This document shows, piece by piece, positions 28,702-38,175 of a stretch of DNA of 64,000 bases (the stretch's first letter is position 1; every line of letters begins with the position of its first letter). Source of the DNA: JAEXZL01 sp049943125 (GTDB taxonomy: Bacteria; Bacillota; Clostridia; Clostridiales; Clostridiaceae); contig NZ_CP188040.1 of assembly GCF_049943125.1 (NCBI RefSeq), positions 2,418,001 to 2,482,000 on the forward strand. Direction: 5' to 3'. A model generated the notes under the pieces. That model worked only from the letters and a program-made list of their open reading frames with translations. It ran no database searches and had not been told where the DNA came from. Made by a program: the position numbers and the translations under genes.

Positions 28702-29946
28702 ATGAAAATTATAGATGTAGTTTGCTCCTCAGGAAGAACAGGTTTTTATTTTGATGATCAAAGAGCAATTAAGAAGGGTGCCAGTCATGATGGCTTTACC
28801 TATACAGGAGAGCCGGTAACAGAGGGGTTTAAAGCAGTAAGACAGGCTGGTGAGTCTATTTCAGTGATGCTTATTCTTGAGGATGGACAGGTAGCCTATG
28901 GTGATTGCGCAGCAGTGCAGTATAGTGGAGCTGGTGGTAGAGATCCATTGTTTTTAGCTTCAGATTTCATCCCTCTAATTGAAAAGTATATTGCACCAGA
29001 GCTTATTGGTCTTGAATTAACTTCATTTAAAGGATTAGCAGAGCGTTTTGATAGGATGACAATAGATGGAAAAAGACTTCATACAGCCATAAGATATGGT
29101 GTTACCCAGGCCTTGCTAGATGGTGTTTCCAAGGCTAAGAAGATGACCATGGCTGAGGTTGTTAAGGATGAATATAATACTGGGGTTACTATAGGAAGAA
29201 TACCAATATTTACACAGTCCGGCGATGATAGATATAACAATTCAGATAAAATGATTATAAAAGGTGCCGATGTAATACCTCATGGACTTATAAATAATGT
29301 TGCAGAAAAGCTTGGGTATCATGGTGAGCTTTTAGTAGAGTATGTATCCTGGCTGAGAAACAGAGTATTGAGTTTAAGATATAGTGAAAATTATAATCCT
29401 GTACTTCATATAGATGTATACGGAACTATAGGTATAATTTTTGAAAATAACCTTGAGAAAATGGTTGATTATTTCAGGGTTTTAGAAAAGGCTGCAAGCC
29501 CATTAACATTGAGGATAGAAGGTCCAATGGATATGGAGGAAAGAGAGAAGCAGATGCTTGCCCTTAAGGAGCTCACTCAAAGACTCCAGGAAGAAAGCAT
29601 AAAGGTAGAGATAGTTGCCGATGAATGGTGCAATACCTACGAGGATGTAGTGTATTTTGCAGATAATAATGCTGGTGATATGCTTCAGGTAAAAACACCA
29701 GATTTAGGTGGAATAAACAATACCATTGAAGCACTCCTGTACTGCAGAGAAAAGGGTGTAGGAGCCTATTGTGGTGGAACCTGTAATGAAACCAATAGAA
29801 GTGCTGAAATATGCACTAATATTGCCATGGCTTGCGGTGCGGCTCAAGTCCTTGCAAAGCCTGGAATGGGTGTTGATGAAGGCTTCATGATTGTGAATAA
29901 TGAAATGAATAGAGTTATTGCCCTTGTTAACAGAAGAAGTAAATAA
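28702..29946 (+). CDS. mal: methylaspartate ammonia-lyase
   Basis: This enolase-superfamily enzyme removes ammonia from 3-methylaspartate to give mesaconate. The 414-residue product (Clostridium tetanomorphum enzyme: 413) contains HGLINNVAEKLG with the catalytic histidine, metal-ligand acids in DVYGT, RIEGPMD and VADEWCNTYED, and the catalytic lysine in QVKTPDLGGINNT. The GGTCNETNRSAEIC segment follows. It is the second enzyme of the methylaspartate route and directly follows glmE. Confidence 0.96.
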   Translation: MKIIDVVCSSGRTGFYFDDQRAIKKGASHDGFTYTGEPVTEGFKAVRQAGESISVMLILEDGQVAYGDCAAVQYSGAGGRDPLFLASDFIPLIEKYIAPELIGLELTSFKGLAERFDRMTIDGKRLHTAIRYGVTQALLDGVSKAKKMTMAEVVKDEYNTGVTIGRIPIFTQSGDDRYNNSDKMIIKGADVIPHGLINNVAEKLGYHGELLVEYVSWLRNRVLSLRYSENYNPVLHIDVYGTIGIIFENNLEKMVDYFRVLEKAASPLTLRIEGPMDMEEREKQMLALKELTQRLQEESIKVEIVADEWCNTYEDVVYFADNNAGDMLQVKTPDLGGINNTIEALLYCREKGVGAYCGGTCNETNRSAEICTNIAMACGAAQVLAKPGMGVDEGFMIVNNEMNRVIALVNRRSK

Positions 29947-29987
29947 TAGAATGGTTATAGGACAATAATTATAAAGAGGTGATGACC

Positions 29988-30830
29988 TTGAGAGAGGTTC
30001 ATGTAGATAATATCAGAGAAACCGTTGCAAAGCTTTGTATAGATGCAAATTATAATTTAGGCAGTGATGTTAAGGGACGTCTTGTACTGGCTAAGAAAAA
30101 TGAAACCTTTGCGATAGCACAGGATATATTAGACAGCATAATAGAGAATGCTGAAATTGCTGAAGCAGAAAGAGTGCCTATGTGTCAGGATACTGGAATG
30201 GCCTGTGTATTTGTAGAGATAGGTCAGGAGGTTCACATTGTTGGTGGAGGACTTCACCAGGCTATAAATGATGGAGTTAAGGAAGGCTATTCTAAAGGCT
30301 TCTTAAGAAAGTCTGTAGTTAAGGACCCTATAAGAAGGGTTAATACAGGAGATAATACTCCAGCAGTTATATATGTAGATTTGGTAGAAGGGGATAAATT
30401 CTCTATAACTGTAGCACCAAAGGGCTTTGGTTCCGAGAATATGAGTGCCCTGGCAATGCTTAAACCTTCTGACGGCTTGGAGGGAGTAAAGAAATTTATT
30501 ATTGATACCGTAAGAAAAGCTGGGCCTAATGCTTGTCCTCCAATGATAGTAGGAGTAGGGATCGGCGGAACCTTCGATAAGGCAGCAAATTTAGCAAAAA
30601 AAGCTGCAGTAAGAAATTCTGATGTAAGAAATGCCGATGAATATTATAAGGACTTAGAGCTAGAGCTTCTAGAGGAAATTAATACTCTCGGTATAGGGCC
30701 TCAAGGCTTTGGTGGAAGAACTACAGCTTTAGCTATAAATATAGAAGTATATCCTACTCATATAGCAGGGCTACCTGTTGCAGTAAATATAAACTGTCAT
30801 GCTACCAGGCATTTGACTGCTGAGCTATAG
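29988..30830 (+). CDS. mesaconase (class I fumarase-like), alpha subunit
   Basis: Class I two-subunit hydratase alpha subunit with a 4Fe-4S cluster held by cysteines in PMCQDTGMACVF, GPNACPPMIVG and NINCHATRHLTAEL. In this operon the natural substrate is expected to be mesaconate, hydrated to (S)-citramalate, although the fold also serves fumarate and tartrate enzymes. GTG 29979 and ATG 29982 are in frame, but AGAGGTGA (29975-29982) is placed for the TTG at 29988, giving about 280 residues. Confidence 0.9.
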   Translation: MREVHVDNIRETVAKLCIDANYNLGSDVKGRLVLAKKNETFAIAQDILDSIIENAEIAEAERVPMCQDTGMACVFVEIGQEVHIVGGGLHQAINDGVKEGYSKGFLRKSVVKDPIRRVNTGDNTPAVIYVDLVEGDKFSITVAPKGFGSENMSALAMLKPSDGLEGVKKFIIDTVRKAGPNACPPMIVGVGIGGTFDKAANLAKKAAVRNSDVRNADEYYKDLELELLEEINTLGIGPQGFGGRTTALAINIEVYPTHIAGLPVAVNINCHATRHLTAEL

Positions 30831-30840
30831 GAGGTGTCTT

Positions 30841-31404
30841 ATGGAAAAGTATATAAATACACCACTAACTGAAGAAGTCGTAAGAGGGCTTAAGGCTGGA
30901 GATAGAGTTCTTATAACAGGAGAAATATATACCGCTAGAGATGCTGCTCACAAAAGACTCATAGAGCTTTTAGATCAAGGTGGAGAGCTGCCTTTTCCTA
31001 TTGAAGGCAGCGTGATATATTATGTGGGGCCTACACCACCTAAACCAGGTCAGGCTGTGGGCTCAGCTGGTCCTACTACTAGCTACAGAATGGATAGCTA
31101 TGCACCTAGACTTTTAGATTTAGGGCTAAAAGGCATGATAGGAAAAGGTGAGAGAAACCAAGAGGTAAAGGATGCTATAAAAAGAAATAATGGGGTATAC
31201 TTTGCTGCTATTGGTGGAGCAGGAGCTTTAATAAGTAGAGCTATTTATGAAGCTGAAATAGTGGCTTATGAGGATTTAGGAGCAGAAGCTATCAGGAGGC
31301 TAAAGGTGAAGGATTTCCCTTGCATTGTGGTAATTGATAATGAGGGAAATAACTTGTATGAGCTTGGTCAATGGGAATATTTAAATACAGTTAAAAAGGA
31401 TTAG
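30841..31404 (+). CDS. mesaconase (class I fumarase-like), beta subunit
   Basis: Carboxyl-terminal part of the split class I fumarase, 187 residues. It has GDRVLITGEIYTARDAAHKR, GPTPPKPGQAVGSAGPTTSY and GKGERNQEV, all typical. It forms the swivelling beta domain that completes the active site with the alpha subunit 10 bases upstream. Together they catalyse mesaconate hydration in this pathway. Confidence 0.9.
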   Translation: MEKYINTPLTEEVVRGLKAGDRVLITGEIYTARDAAHKRLIELLDQGGELPFPIEGSVIYYVGPTPPKPGQAVGSAGPTTSYRMDSYAPRLLDLGLKGMIGKGERNQEVKDAIKRNNGVYFAAIGGAGALISRAIYEAEIVAYEDLGAEAIRRLKVKDFPCIVVIDNEGNNLYELGQWEYLNTVKKD

Positions 31405-31427
31405 GCTATTAGAAAAGAGGGAAAGCG

Positions 31428-31691
31428 ATGAAAATAAACAAGGCCGCCTCAGCAGGCACCCTAGAGTCTAATGATATACTTATAATGGTGGCACCTAATG
31501 AAGAGGAAGCTATCGATATACAGCTGGATAGCATTGTTATGAAACAGTTTGGAGAAGAAATAGAAGAGGTTATTAGACAGGTGCTCCAGGAGCTATGTAT
31601 AACCTCAATTAAACTTAGGGCTCAGGATAAAGGAGCCCTAAATTATACTATCAGAGCTAGAGTAGAAGCTGCCTGCAGGCGAGGGGAATAG
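31428..31691 (+). CDS. citD: citramalate lyase acyl carrier protein (CitD-like)
   Basis: Gamma subunit of citrate/citramalate lyase. The 87-residue protein begins MKINKAASAGTLESNDILI; Ser14 in GTLESND is the expected attachment site of the phosphoribosyl-dephospho-CoA prosthetic group, and the ending YTIRARVEAACRRG is typical. In this operon it should carry acetyl and then citramalyl thioesters. The enzymes that make and attach the prosthetic group (citG, citX) are not in the window. Confidence 0.93.
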   Translation: MKINKAASAGTLESNDILIMVAPNEEEAIDIQLDSIVMKQFGEEIEEVIRQVLQELCITSIKLRAQDKGALNYTIRARVEAACRRGE

Positions 31692-31706
31692 ATAAGGGGA
31701 GATATT

Positions 31707-32573
31707 ATGCTTAGAAGAAGTCTTTTGTTTCTTCCTGGTAATAATCCAGGAATGCTGCAGAGTGCAGAGCTCTTAGGCGCAGATGGAGTTATATTGGACT
31801 TAGAGGATGCTGTAAATATAAGAGAAAAGCTTTCAGCAAGGATATTGGTAAGAGAGGCTTTGAAGAATATAACCTTTAATGGAGTTGAGCTTATAATAAG
31901 AGTAAATCCCATGGATAGCATCTATGGGGAGGAGGATATTCTAGAGCTTGCTCCTTTAAAGCCAGATACTATACTAGTGCCCAAGGCCGATGAAGAAGGA
32001 ATAAAAAAAGCTTCTGCCTTACTAGATGACCTTGAGAGAAAACACCACATAGCTCGTGGCTCTATAGGACTAATGCCCTTGATTGAAAGTGCCTATGGAG
32101 TAGAAATGGTGGGATCAATAATAAAGAGCTCTGAAAGAGTTAATGGAGTTCTGTTCGGAGCTGAAGACTATACTGCGGACCTTTCAATAAAGAGAACTAA
32201 GGAAGGGGATGAAATATTTTATCCCAGGAATAAGATAGCTGCTGTCTGTAGAGCAAATAAAATTAGCGCTATAGATACTCCATTCACTGATGTAGAGGAC
32301 CTGGAGGGGCTCATAAAGGATATTTCTAAAGGTAAAGCTTTGGGGATGACTGGAAAAGCAGCCATTAATCCAAGGCAGATTGATACTATCCATGAAGGTT
32401 TTGCCCCTGATGCTAAAGAAATTGATTATGCTTTAAGAGTAATCAGTGCCATGGAGCAGGCAGATAAAGAGGGTAAGGGTGTCTTTTCTGTGGATGGAAA
32501 GATGGTTGATGCACCTATTATTGAAAGAGCTAAAGGGATATTGAGCTTGGCTGAAAAGCTTAAGCTTTTATAG
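31707..32573 (+). CDS. citE: citramalyl-ACP lyase, beta subunit (CitE-like)
   Basis: Beta subunit cleaving the acyl thioester to a keto acid; with citramalyl the products are pyruvate and acetyl-ACP. The 288-residue product shows LRRSLLFLPGNNPGMLQSA, GADGVILDLEDAV, VNPMDSIYG, LMPLIESAYGV and LFGAEDYTADL, the CitE metal and substrate motifs. Start follows AGGGGAGAT. Close by sequence to citrate lyase CitE; context indicates citramalate. Confidence 0.93.
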   Translation: MLRRSLLFLPGNNPGMLQSAELLGADGVILDLEDAVNIREKLSARILVREALKNITFNGVELIIRVNPMDSIYGEEDILELAPLKPDTILVPKADEEGIKKASALLDDLERKHHIARGSIGLMPLIESAYGVEMVGSIIKSSERVNGVLFGAEDYTADLSIKRTKEGDEIFYPRNKIAAVCRANKISAIDTPFTDVEDLEGLIKDISKGKALGMTGKAAINPRQIDTIHEGFAPDAKEIDYALRVISAMEQADKEGKGVFSVDGKMVDAPIIERAKGILSLAEKLKLL

Positions 32574-32585
32574 GAGGGGAAGCTT

Positions 32586-34124
32586 ATGATAAATTCATTA
32601 GGGATTGAGCTACCAGAGTATATTGAAGGCTATGGTGAGGTTAAACCATATAAAGGACTTTTTAATGAGACTATGGTTAAAAAAAAGGCATCTATTCCTG
32701 GAAAGGTTATTACCCCAAAGGAAGTGAAGCTGCTCTCATCTATAAAGGACAGCCTACAGGAGATTGATCTTAAGGATGGCATGTGCCTATCCTTTCATCA
32801 TCACCTAAGGAATGGGGATTATGTCCTTAACATGGTTATGGAGGAGGTATGTAAAAAAGGGATTAAGGACTTAACTCTGGCTGTTAGCTCCATATTCCCT
32901 GTCCATGCTCCTCTGGTGGATTATATAAATAAAGGAATCGTTACGAAGCTTTACGCCTCCTATATCTCTGGCCCTGTTGCTGAAGCTATTTCCTCAGGAA
33001 GACTTAAGTATCCTGTGGTAATGCAGACCCATGGAGGAAGAAGTAGGGCAATTGAAGCAGGAGAAATAGCTATAGATGTTGCCTTTGTAGCTGCCCCTTG
33101 TGCTGACAGCTATGGAAATATCAATGGTGTTAATGGTCCATCTGCCTGTGGAGCTCTGGGATACGCAGTAGCTGATTGTATGTATGCAAAAGAAGTTGTA
33201 GCTATAACTGATAATCTTGTTCCTTATCCTGCAGTACCTATAGAAATACCACAGCATTACATTGACTATGTAGTTTCTGTAGAATCCATAGGTGATCCCA
33301 AAGGCATTGTATCAGGAACCACAAAAATCACCAGGGATCCTATAGGGCTGAAGATTGCTAAGGATGCCTGCAGTGTCATTGAAGCCTCAGGACTGCTTAA
33401 GACTGGGATGAGCTTTCAGACGGGAGCAGGGGGAACCTCTCTGGCTGTAGCTAAGGAACTAAAGGAGAAGATGCTTAAAAAGGGGATACGGGGAAGCTTT
33501 GCTTCTGGAGGCATAACGGGATATCTTGTTGAGATGCTTGAGTCAAACCTCTTTGATAGCCTGTTGGATGTTCAATGCTTTGACATAGAAGCTGTTAGAT
33601 CCTATCGAGAAAATCCACGCCATCAGGGAATGTCTGCATCTATGTATGGGAATCCCCATAACAAGGGAGCGGTGGTTAATCAATTAGATGTGGTTATTTT
33701 GGGGGCTACAGAGATAGATACTAGCTTTAATGTAAATGTAACCACAGATTCTCATGGAGTTATAATGGGCGGTTCTGGTGGACACAGTGATACAGCAGCT
33801 GGTGCCAAGCTTACTATCATAGTTTCTAATCTTATGAAGGCAAGGCTTCCTATCATAAAGGATAGGGTTACTACCATTACTACTCCAGGAGAATCGGTGG
33901 ATGTACTGGTTACGGAAAGAGGCATAGCGGTGAACCCTTTAAGGAAAGACCTTATAGATTCCTTGAACAAAGCTGGATTAAAGGTTTTGACTATTAATGA
34001 GCTCAAAGCTATAGCTGAGAGCTATACCGGTATACCTAAGAGTACAATACCTTCCGAGGAGATAGTAGGAGTTATTGAATATAGAGATGGTTCTGTGCTG
34101 GATTTAATAAGAAGAGGAAAATAA
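32586..34124 (+). CDS. citF: citramalate lyase alpha subunit (CitF-like)
   Basis: Alpha subunit transferring the carrier-protein thioester from acetate to (cit)ramalate. The 512-residue product has MCLSFHHHLRNGDYVLNMVM, MQTHGGRSRAIEAGEI, SFQTGAGGTSLAVA, MGGSGGHSDTAAGAKL and GIAVNPLRKDL, all CitF features, with normal length. It follows citE by 12 bases and ends one base before citC. Confidence 0.95.
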   Translation: MINSLGIELPEYIEGYGEVKPYKGLFNETMVKKKASIPGKVITPKEVKLLSSIKDSLQEIDLKDGMCLSFHHHLRNGDYVLNMVMEEVCKKGIKDLTLAVSSIFPVHAPLVDYINKGIVTKLYASYISGPVAEAISSGRLKYPVVMQTHGGRSRAIEAGEIAIDVAFVAAPCADSYGNINGVNGPSACGALGYAVADCMYAKEVVAITDNLVPYPAVPIEIPQHYIDYVVSVESIGDPKGIVSGTTKITRDPIGLKIAKDACSVIEASGLLKTGMSFQTGAGGTSLAVAKELKEKMLKKGIRGSFASGGITGYLVEMLESNLFDSLLDVQCFDIEAVRSYRENPRHQGMSASMYGNPHNKGAVVNQLDVVILGATEIDTSFNVNVTTDSHGVIMGGSGGHSDTAAGAKLTIIVSNLMKARLPIIKDRVTTITTPGESVDVLVTERGIAVNPLRKDLIDSLNKAGLKVLTINELKAIAESYTGIPKSTIPSEEIVGVIEYRDGSVLDLIRRGK

Positions 34125-34125
34125 T

Positions 34126-35166
34126 ATGGTTGGAATTACTATTAACGAAGTAAATATAAAAAATCCTAGGGAGCTTCAGGAGATTAAAGGCTTCTTAAAG
34201 GATTTTTCTCTGACTCTTGATAAGGATATTGATTATACTCTTTCTATTACAGAGGATGGAAGGCTTATAGCTACCTGTTCTAAGGAGAAGAATATATTAA
34301 AGTCCTTTGCCATCCTCCCGGAATATCAGGGAGAAGGTCTAGCAGCTGTCATGGTTACTAGGATTATGGATAAGCTATTGGAGGAGGGGCATGAAACCTT
34401 TTTTGTTTTTACTAAACCCTGTAACAAGAATATTTTTATTTCTTTAGGCTTTAGTACTCTTTATGAAGGAAAGGATGCTGTACTACTAGAGAATGGCTTA
34501 ACAGGAATAGAGGATTACTTAAAGAAAATTATTAAGAGTAATAATATAGATACCCTAAAGTCCAGGGCAGCAATAGTAATGAACTGTAATCCCTTTACCC
34601 TAGGGCATAGGTTTTTAATTGAAAAAGCAGCTGAGGAAAATGAAGAGGTTATTATATTCTTGGTTGAAGAGGATAAATCCTTTTTCCCTTTTAATATAAG
34701 ATATACAATGCTAAAGGAAGGTACAAAGGATATTCCAGGAGTAAAGCTTATCTCTGGAGGTAAGTATATTATTTCTTCAGCGACCTTTCCAAATTATTTT
34801 ATTAAAGAGGAAAATCAGAGGCTTAGGGCGTATGCTGAGATAGATGCAGGTGTTTTTTATAGATATATAGCCAAGGCTCTAAATATTAAAAAGAGGTATG
34901 TAGGTGAGGAGCCTTACTGCAATATTACCTCTCAATATAATGAAGCTCTTAAAGCTATGGCAAAGGAGTATGAGGTTGAGCTTATTGAAGTACCAAGAAG
35001 AACTATGGGGCAGAAGGCTATAAGTGCTTCCTCCGTGAGAGGGTATCTAGCTTCTGGGGACATAGAAAAAGCTTTTATACTTTTACCAGCTACTAGTGCT
35101 ATCTTTTTAAAATCGCCCGAAGGAATAGAGCTTATAGAAAAGTTAAAGAGAAGCCATGAGACTTAG
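34126..35166 (+). CDS. citC: [citrate/citramalate (pro-3S)-lyase] ligase
   Basis: Acetylates the thiol of the lyase carrier protein with acetate and ATP, activating the enzyme. The 346-residue product has an amino-terminal acetyltransferase-like half (LPEYQGEGLAAVMVTRIMDK) and a nucleotidyl-transferase half with MNCNPFTLGHRFLIEKAA and ISASSVRGYLASGD, as in CitC. It is the last gene of the operon, one base after citF, and its terminator lies just downstream. Confidence 0.93.
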   Translation: MVGITINEVNIKNPRELQEIKGFLKDFSLTLDKDIDYTLSITEDGRLIATCSKEKNILKSFAILPEYQGEGLAAVMVTRIMDKLLEEGHETFFVFTKPCNKNIFISLGFSTLYEGKDAVLLENGLTGIEDYLKKIIKSNNIDTLKSRAAIVMNCNPFTLGHRFLIEKAAEENEEVIIFLVEEDKSFFPFNIRYTMLKEGTKDIPGVKLISGGKYIISSATFPNYFIKEENQRLRAYAEIDAGVFYRYIAKALNIKKRYVGEEPYCNITSQYNEALKAMAKEYEVELIEVPRRTMGQKAISASSVRGYLASGDIEKAFILLPATSAIFLKSPEGIELIEKLKRSHET

Positions 35167-35181
35167 GTATAAAAGGATAAT

Positions 35182-35210
35182 AAAAAAACGCACAGCTTGT
35201 GCGTTTTTTT
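35182..35210. terminator. bidirectional terminator between citC and yitT
   Basis: AAAAAAACGCACA (35182-35194), loop GCT and TGTGCGTTTTTTT (35198-35210): a perfect 13-base palindrome with A/T runs on both sides, so it can stop transcription in either direction between these convergent units. Confidence 0.95.
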
Positions 35211-36063
35211 AAATGTTCTTAAAGCCTTTTCCCTTAACCTCAGAAACATCTACTATAGACATGAAGGCGCCAGCATCTAAGGATAGTATAGCACGCTTTA
35301 GCTCTACCATCTGACCTGTGCTAACTATACAGTAAATGAGTGCTTTTTTATGAGCGGTATAGCCTCCTTCAGCAGGTAGAATAGTAACTCCTCTGTGGAG
35401 ATGATTCATTATATAATCCTTTATAGCCTGTTCTTGGTTTGTTATTATGAGCATCAGCTGCCTTCTATTTAAGCCTTTAACTACCTTATCTATAACTAGT
35501 CCTTGTATATAAATAGATATAAATGTATATAGTGCTTTAGGAAGTCCCAGGAAGAATCCTCCTACGGAGACAACCATAAGGTTGATTATGAAGCTGAGCT
35601 TTCCTATATCCCCTGAATAGGATTTTCTTATAAGCATCACAATTATATCTACTCCTCCTGTGGAGGCGTTTCTTGTAAAAACTAGCCCATAGCCTATACC
35701 ACAGAGGACACCACCATATATACAATATAAAAGGGTATCCTGGAGATTAATGATTTGTCCAATGTTCTCTGTAAGAATCAAAAATAAGGATTGAGAAAGC
35801 ATACCTATAGCTGAATAAAAGGTGAAGCTTTTGCTGAGCTTAAGGTAGCTGATTATAAACAATGGAATATTGATTAGAAACATTGTAAATCCTACCTTAA
35901 AGCCTGTCATATACTGAACTATTAAGCCGACACCGGCAACACCGCTGCTTAAAAGTCTCGCATGAACTAAAAACATGTTAACGCCGATAGCAGCTATAAA
36001 GCAACCTAAAATGATAACTATTGTGTCAATTATTCCTCTGTATTTTTGCAGTATGTTGGTCAT
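35209..36063 (-). CDS. YitT-family membrane protein (DUF161/DUF2179)
   Basis: The product has about five hydrophobic segments (ILGCFIAAIGVNMFLVHARL, SGVAGVGLIVQYMTG and others) and a soluble carboxyl domain ending near AFMSIVDVSEVKGKGF, the DUF2179 pattern. Function is unknown in the family. An ATG at 36105 would add 14 residues without a ribosome binding site; AAGGAG lies about 11 bases before the ATG at 36063, giving 284 residues. It follows the sigma-54 regulator gene on the same strand and is probably co-transcribed. Confidence 0.85.
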   Translation of the reverse strand: MTNILQKYRGIIDTIVIILGCFIAAIGVNMFLVHARLLSSGVAGVGLIVQYMTGFKVGFTMFLINIPLFIISYLKLSKSFTFYSAIGMLSQSLFLILTENIGQIINLQDTLLYCIYGGVLCGIGYGLVFTRNASTGGVDIIVMLIRKSYSGDIGKLSFIINLMVVSVGGFFLGLPKALYTFISIYIQGLVIDKVVKGLNRRQLMLIITNQEQAIKDYIMNHLHRGVTILPAEGGYTAHKKALIYCIVSTGQMVELKRAILSLDAGAFMSIVDVSEVKGKGFKNI

Positions 36064-36116
36064 ATTCTGTCCTGTCTCCTTTGTTGCTCTGTGAATTCTT
36101 CTCATTTAAGCTTATA

Positions 36117-38129
36117 TTATTTGCTGGATTTGCTAACCTCAATATTATATTTTGAACATTTTAAGGATATAGTTCTGTGGGTAAGGCCTAGAGCTTTTCC
36201 TGCTTTATTATAGCTCTTATACTTTTCCATTGCTAGCTTGATTATTGCCCTTTCATATTCCTCAAAAGGAAGTAGCTCCCCGTTTATTGTGTTTATTAGC
36301 TCATCCTTTACCTGAGGTAAAGTATTGATGTAGGAAGGTAGGTCATCCTCTGTGATAATTGTTCCTTCACAGAGATTTAATGCTCTTTCTATTATGTTTT
36401 CTAATTCTCTTACGTTTCCGGGCCAGCTGTAATTTTGAAGAAGTCTTAGCCCTTGAGAGTTTATTCCTTTAACAGCTTTATTGAGCTTTTTGTTAAATTT
36501 TTTAATAAAGGCCTCTGTAAGTAAGCTTATATCTTCTTTTCTCTCTCTAAGTGGAGGGAGGGGGATAGTTAGAACATTGAGTCTGTAATATAGATCCTCT
36601 CTAAAGCTGCCTTCCTTAACCATTTTTTCAAGATCTCTATTAGTAGCAGTTATAACCCTAACATCTATCTTTTGTGTTTCTATTCCTCCTAAGGCTTCTA
36701 TTTCTCGTTCCTGAAGGGCTCGTAGAAGCTTAACCTGCATGGATATAGACATATCGCCTATTTCATCTAAGAATAAGGTACCTCCATTAGCTAAGGAAAA
36801 CTTTCCAGGCTTACTTTTATAGGCACCGGTGAAAGCACCCTTTTCATAACCAAAGAGCTCGCTTTCTAATAAGCTTTCTGGAATGGCGGCAGAATTCACT
36901 TTTATAAAAGGTTTATCCTTCCGAGAGGAATTATAATGGATAGCCTTGGCAATAAGCTCTTTGCCAGTGCCACTTTCTCCAGAAATCATCACTGTGGAAG
37001 TGGTCATAGAGGCTTTAGTGCATAAGTACAGAGCTTCTCTCAAAGAGGTACTGGTACCTATTATATCCTTAAAAGAGGAGGTGAGCTGATTGTGTTTTAA
37101 TAGCTCTTCCTTGTAATATTCTAGCTCCTGTTCGCTTTTTTCTAGCTTGCTCATAAGATCCTTGATTTCATCCACAGGCTTTGAGGTTGATATAACTCCC
37201 TTAAATTGTTCATCAATAAATATAGGTTCTACCGTTGATATTATATCTATACCATCTTTATTTTGTCTAATATTTTCAATCTTACTTTTATTCTTCATAA
37301 CCTGCATTCTATAACCGTAGGGAGATATGTCTTCTAGCTTCCTTCCAGTAATATCACGGTCTTCTAATGAAAAATATTTTTTATAGGCAGGATTAACATA
37401 GCTTATTTTGCCAAATTCATCAACAAAGCATATAAGGTCATGAGACATTCCTAAAAGCTTTTGGAACTTTTCGTTTAGTTCTTTCATTCCTACAAGGTCT
37501 GAAATATCTTGATATATAGCTACTGCTCCTATGATCTTATTGCCAGAATAAATGGGACTTTCATTTACCATCACCGTCTTATTATTTACCTGGTGCAGCA
37601 GGCCAAAATGCTTATCCCCCGCTGTAAGAATCTTTGGAAGCTCTGAATTCTTTATTAATAGCTCTATAGACTTTCCCATAATCTGGTTATAGTTTTTACC
37701 AAAGAGATTGAGAGCATATTTGTTGATGTTAGTTATATTGCAATCTATATCGATAACTACAATACCTATTGGCAGGTTTTCAAAAATTTGATCATTGGCT
37801 ATTTTGCTTTCTTCTATAAAAGCATCAATGTCCTTCATAACCTGTGGAGATACTTCCATTTGATTTTCAATGTAATCGCAAAGCTCATCCACGGCTACTT
37901 TTCCAAAGCTATCATCCTTGCTGGAAATTACTACAGTTTCATTTTCTCTAACCCTTAGAGAAAGAAGAGCCAGCATGCTTATACCTAAGGGATCCTTAAA
38001 GGGAGGCTTTGTTATATAAAGGTTAGTGCTGTACTTGTGAATTATAGCAGAGGCCTTATTTACCATGAGTGCAGCTATTCTTGTGTGCAAGCCATTGGGA
38101 TCTCTAATAATTATTTCTCTTGAATACAT
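36117..38129 (-). CDS. sigma-54 activator with HPr-like and PAS domains
   Basis: The 670-residue product has four parts. Residues 1-90 match HPr: NGLHTRIA places His15 and Arg17 at the phosphotransfer positions, and Ser51 aligns with the regulatory Ser46 of HPr. Two PAS domains follow at about 112-215 and 222-325. The sigma-54 AAA+ domain spans about 352-590 with Walker A GESGTGKE (384-391), the sigma-54 contact loop GAFTGA (431-436) and Walker B LFLDEIGD (452-459). A helix-turn-helix ends it (625-663). It should activate sigma-54 promoters, and it is divergent from ptsI, which has one. Confidence 0.92.
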   Translation of the reverse strand: MYSREIIIRDPNGLHTRIAALMVNKASAIIHKYSTNLYITKPPFKDPLGISMLALLSLRVRENETVVISSKDDSFGKVAVDELCDYIENQMEVSPQVMKDIDAFIEESKIANDQIFENLPIGIVVIDIDCNITNINKYALNLFGKNYNQIMGKSIELLIKNSELPKILTAGDKHFGLLHQVNNKTVMVNESPIYSGNKIIGAVAIYQDISDLVGMKELNEKFQKLLGMSHDLICFVDEFGKISYVNPAYKKYFSLEDRDITGRKLEDISPYGYRMQVMKNKSKIENIRQNKDGIDIISTVEPIFIDEQFKGVISTSKPVDEIKDLMSKLEKSEQELEYYKEELLKHNQLTSSFKDIIGTSTSLREALYLCTKASMTTSTVMISGESGTGKELIAKAIHYNSSRKDKPFIKVNSAAIPESLLESELFGYEKGAFTGAYKSKPGKFSLANGGTLFLDEIGDMSISMQVKLLRALQEREIEALGGIETQKIDVRVITATNRDLEKMVKEGSFREDLYYRLNVLTIPLPPLRERKEDISLLTEAFIKKFNKKLNKAVKGINSQGLRLLQNYSWPGNVRELENIIERALNLCEGTIITEDDLPSYINTLPQVKDELINTINGELLPFEEYERAIIKLAMEKYKSYNKAGKALGLTHRTISLKCSKYNIEVSKSSK

Positions 38130-38143
38130 ATCTCACCTCTCAT

Positions 38144-38164
38144 TCTTGATAAAAAATATCAAGA
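38144..38164. promoter_or_regulatory. enhancer-like inverted repeat 1
   Basis: TCTTGATA (38144-38151), spacer AAAAA, TATCAAGA (38157-38164): a perfect 8+8 inverted repeat. It is the most complete copy of the TTGATA-N5-TATCA motif and lies 15 bases upstream of the regulator start and about 240 bases upstream of the ptsI -24 element. Confidence 0.72.
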
Positions 38165-38175
38165 TTAAAAAATAG

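Noticed and set aside
31707..35166. Citrate fermentation locus (citDEFC as citrate lyase)
   Set aside because: The genes follow glutamate mutase, methylaspartate ammonia-lyase and a mesaconase-type hydratase without break, and no citrate transporter or oxaloacetate decarboxylase is near. Citramalate is the better substrate.
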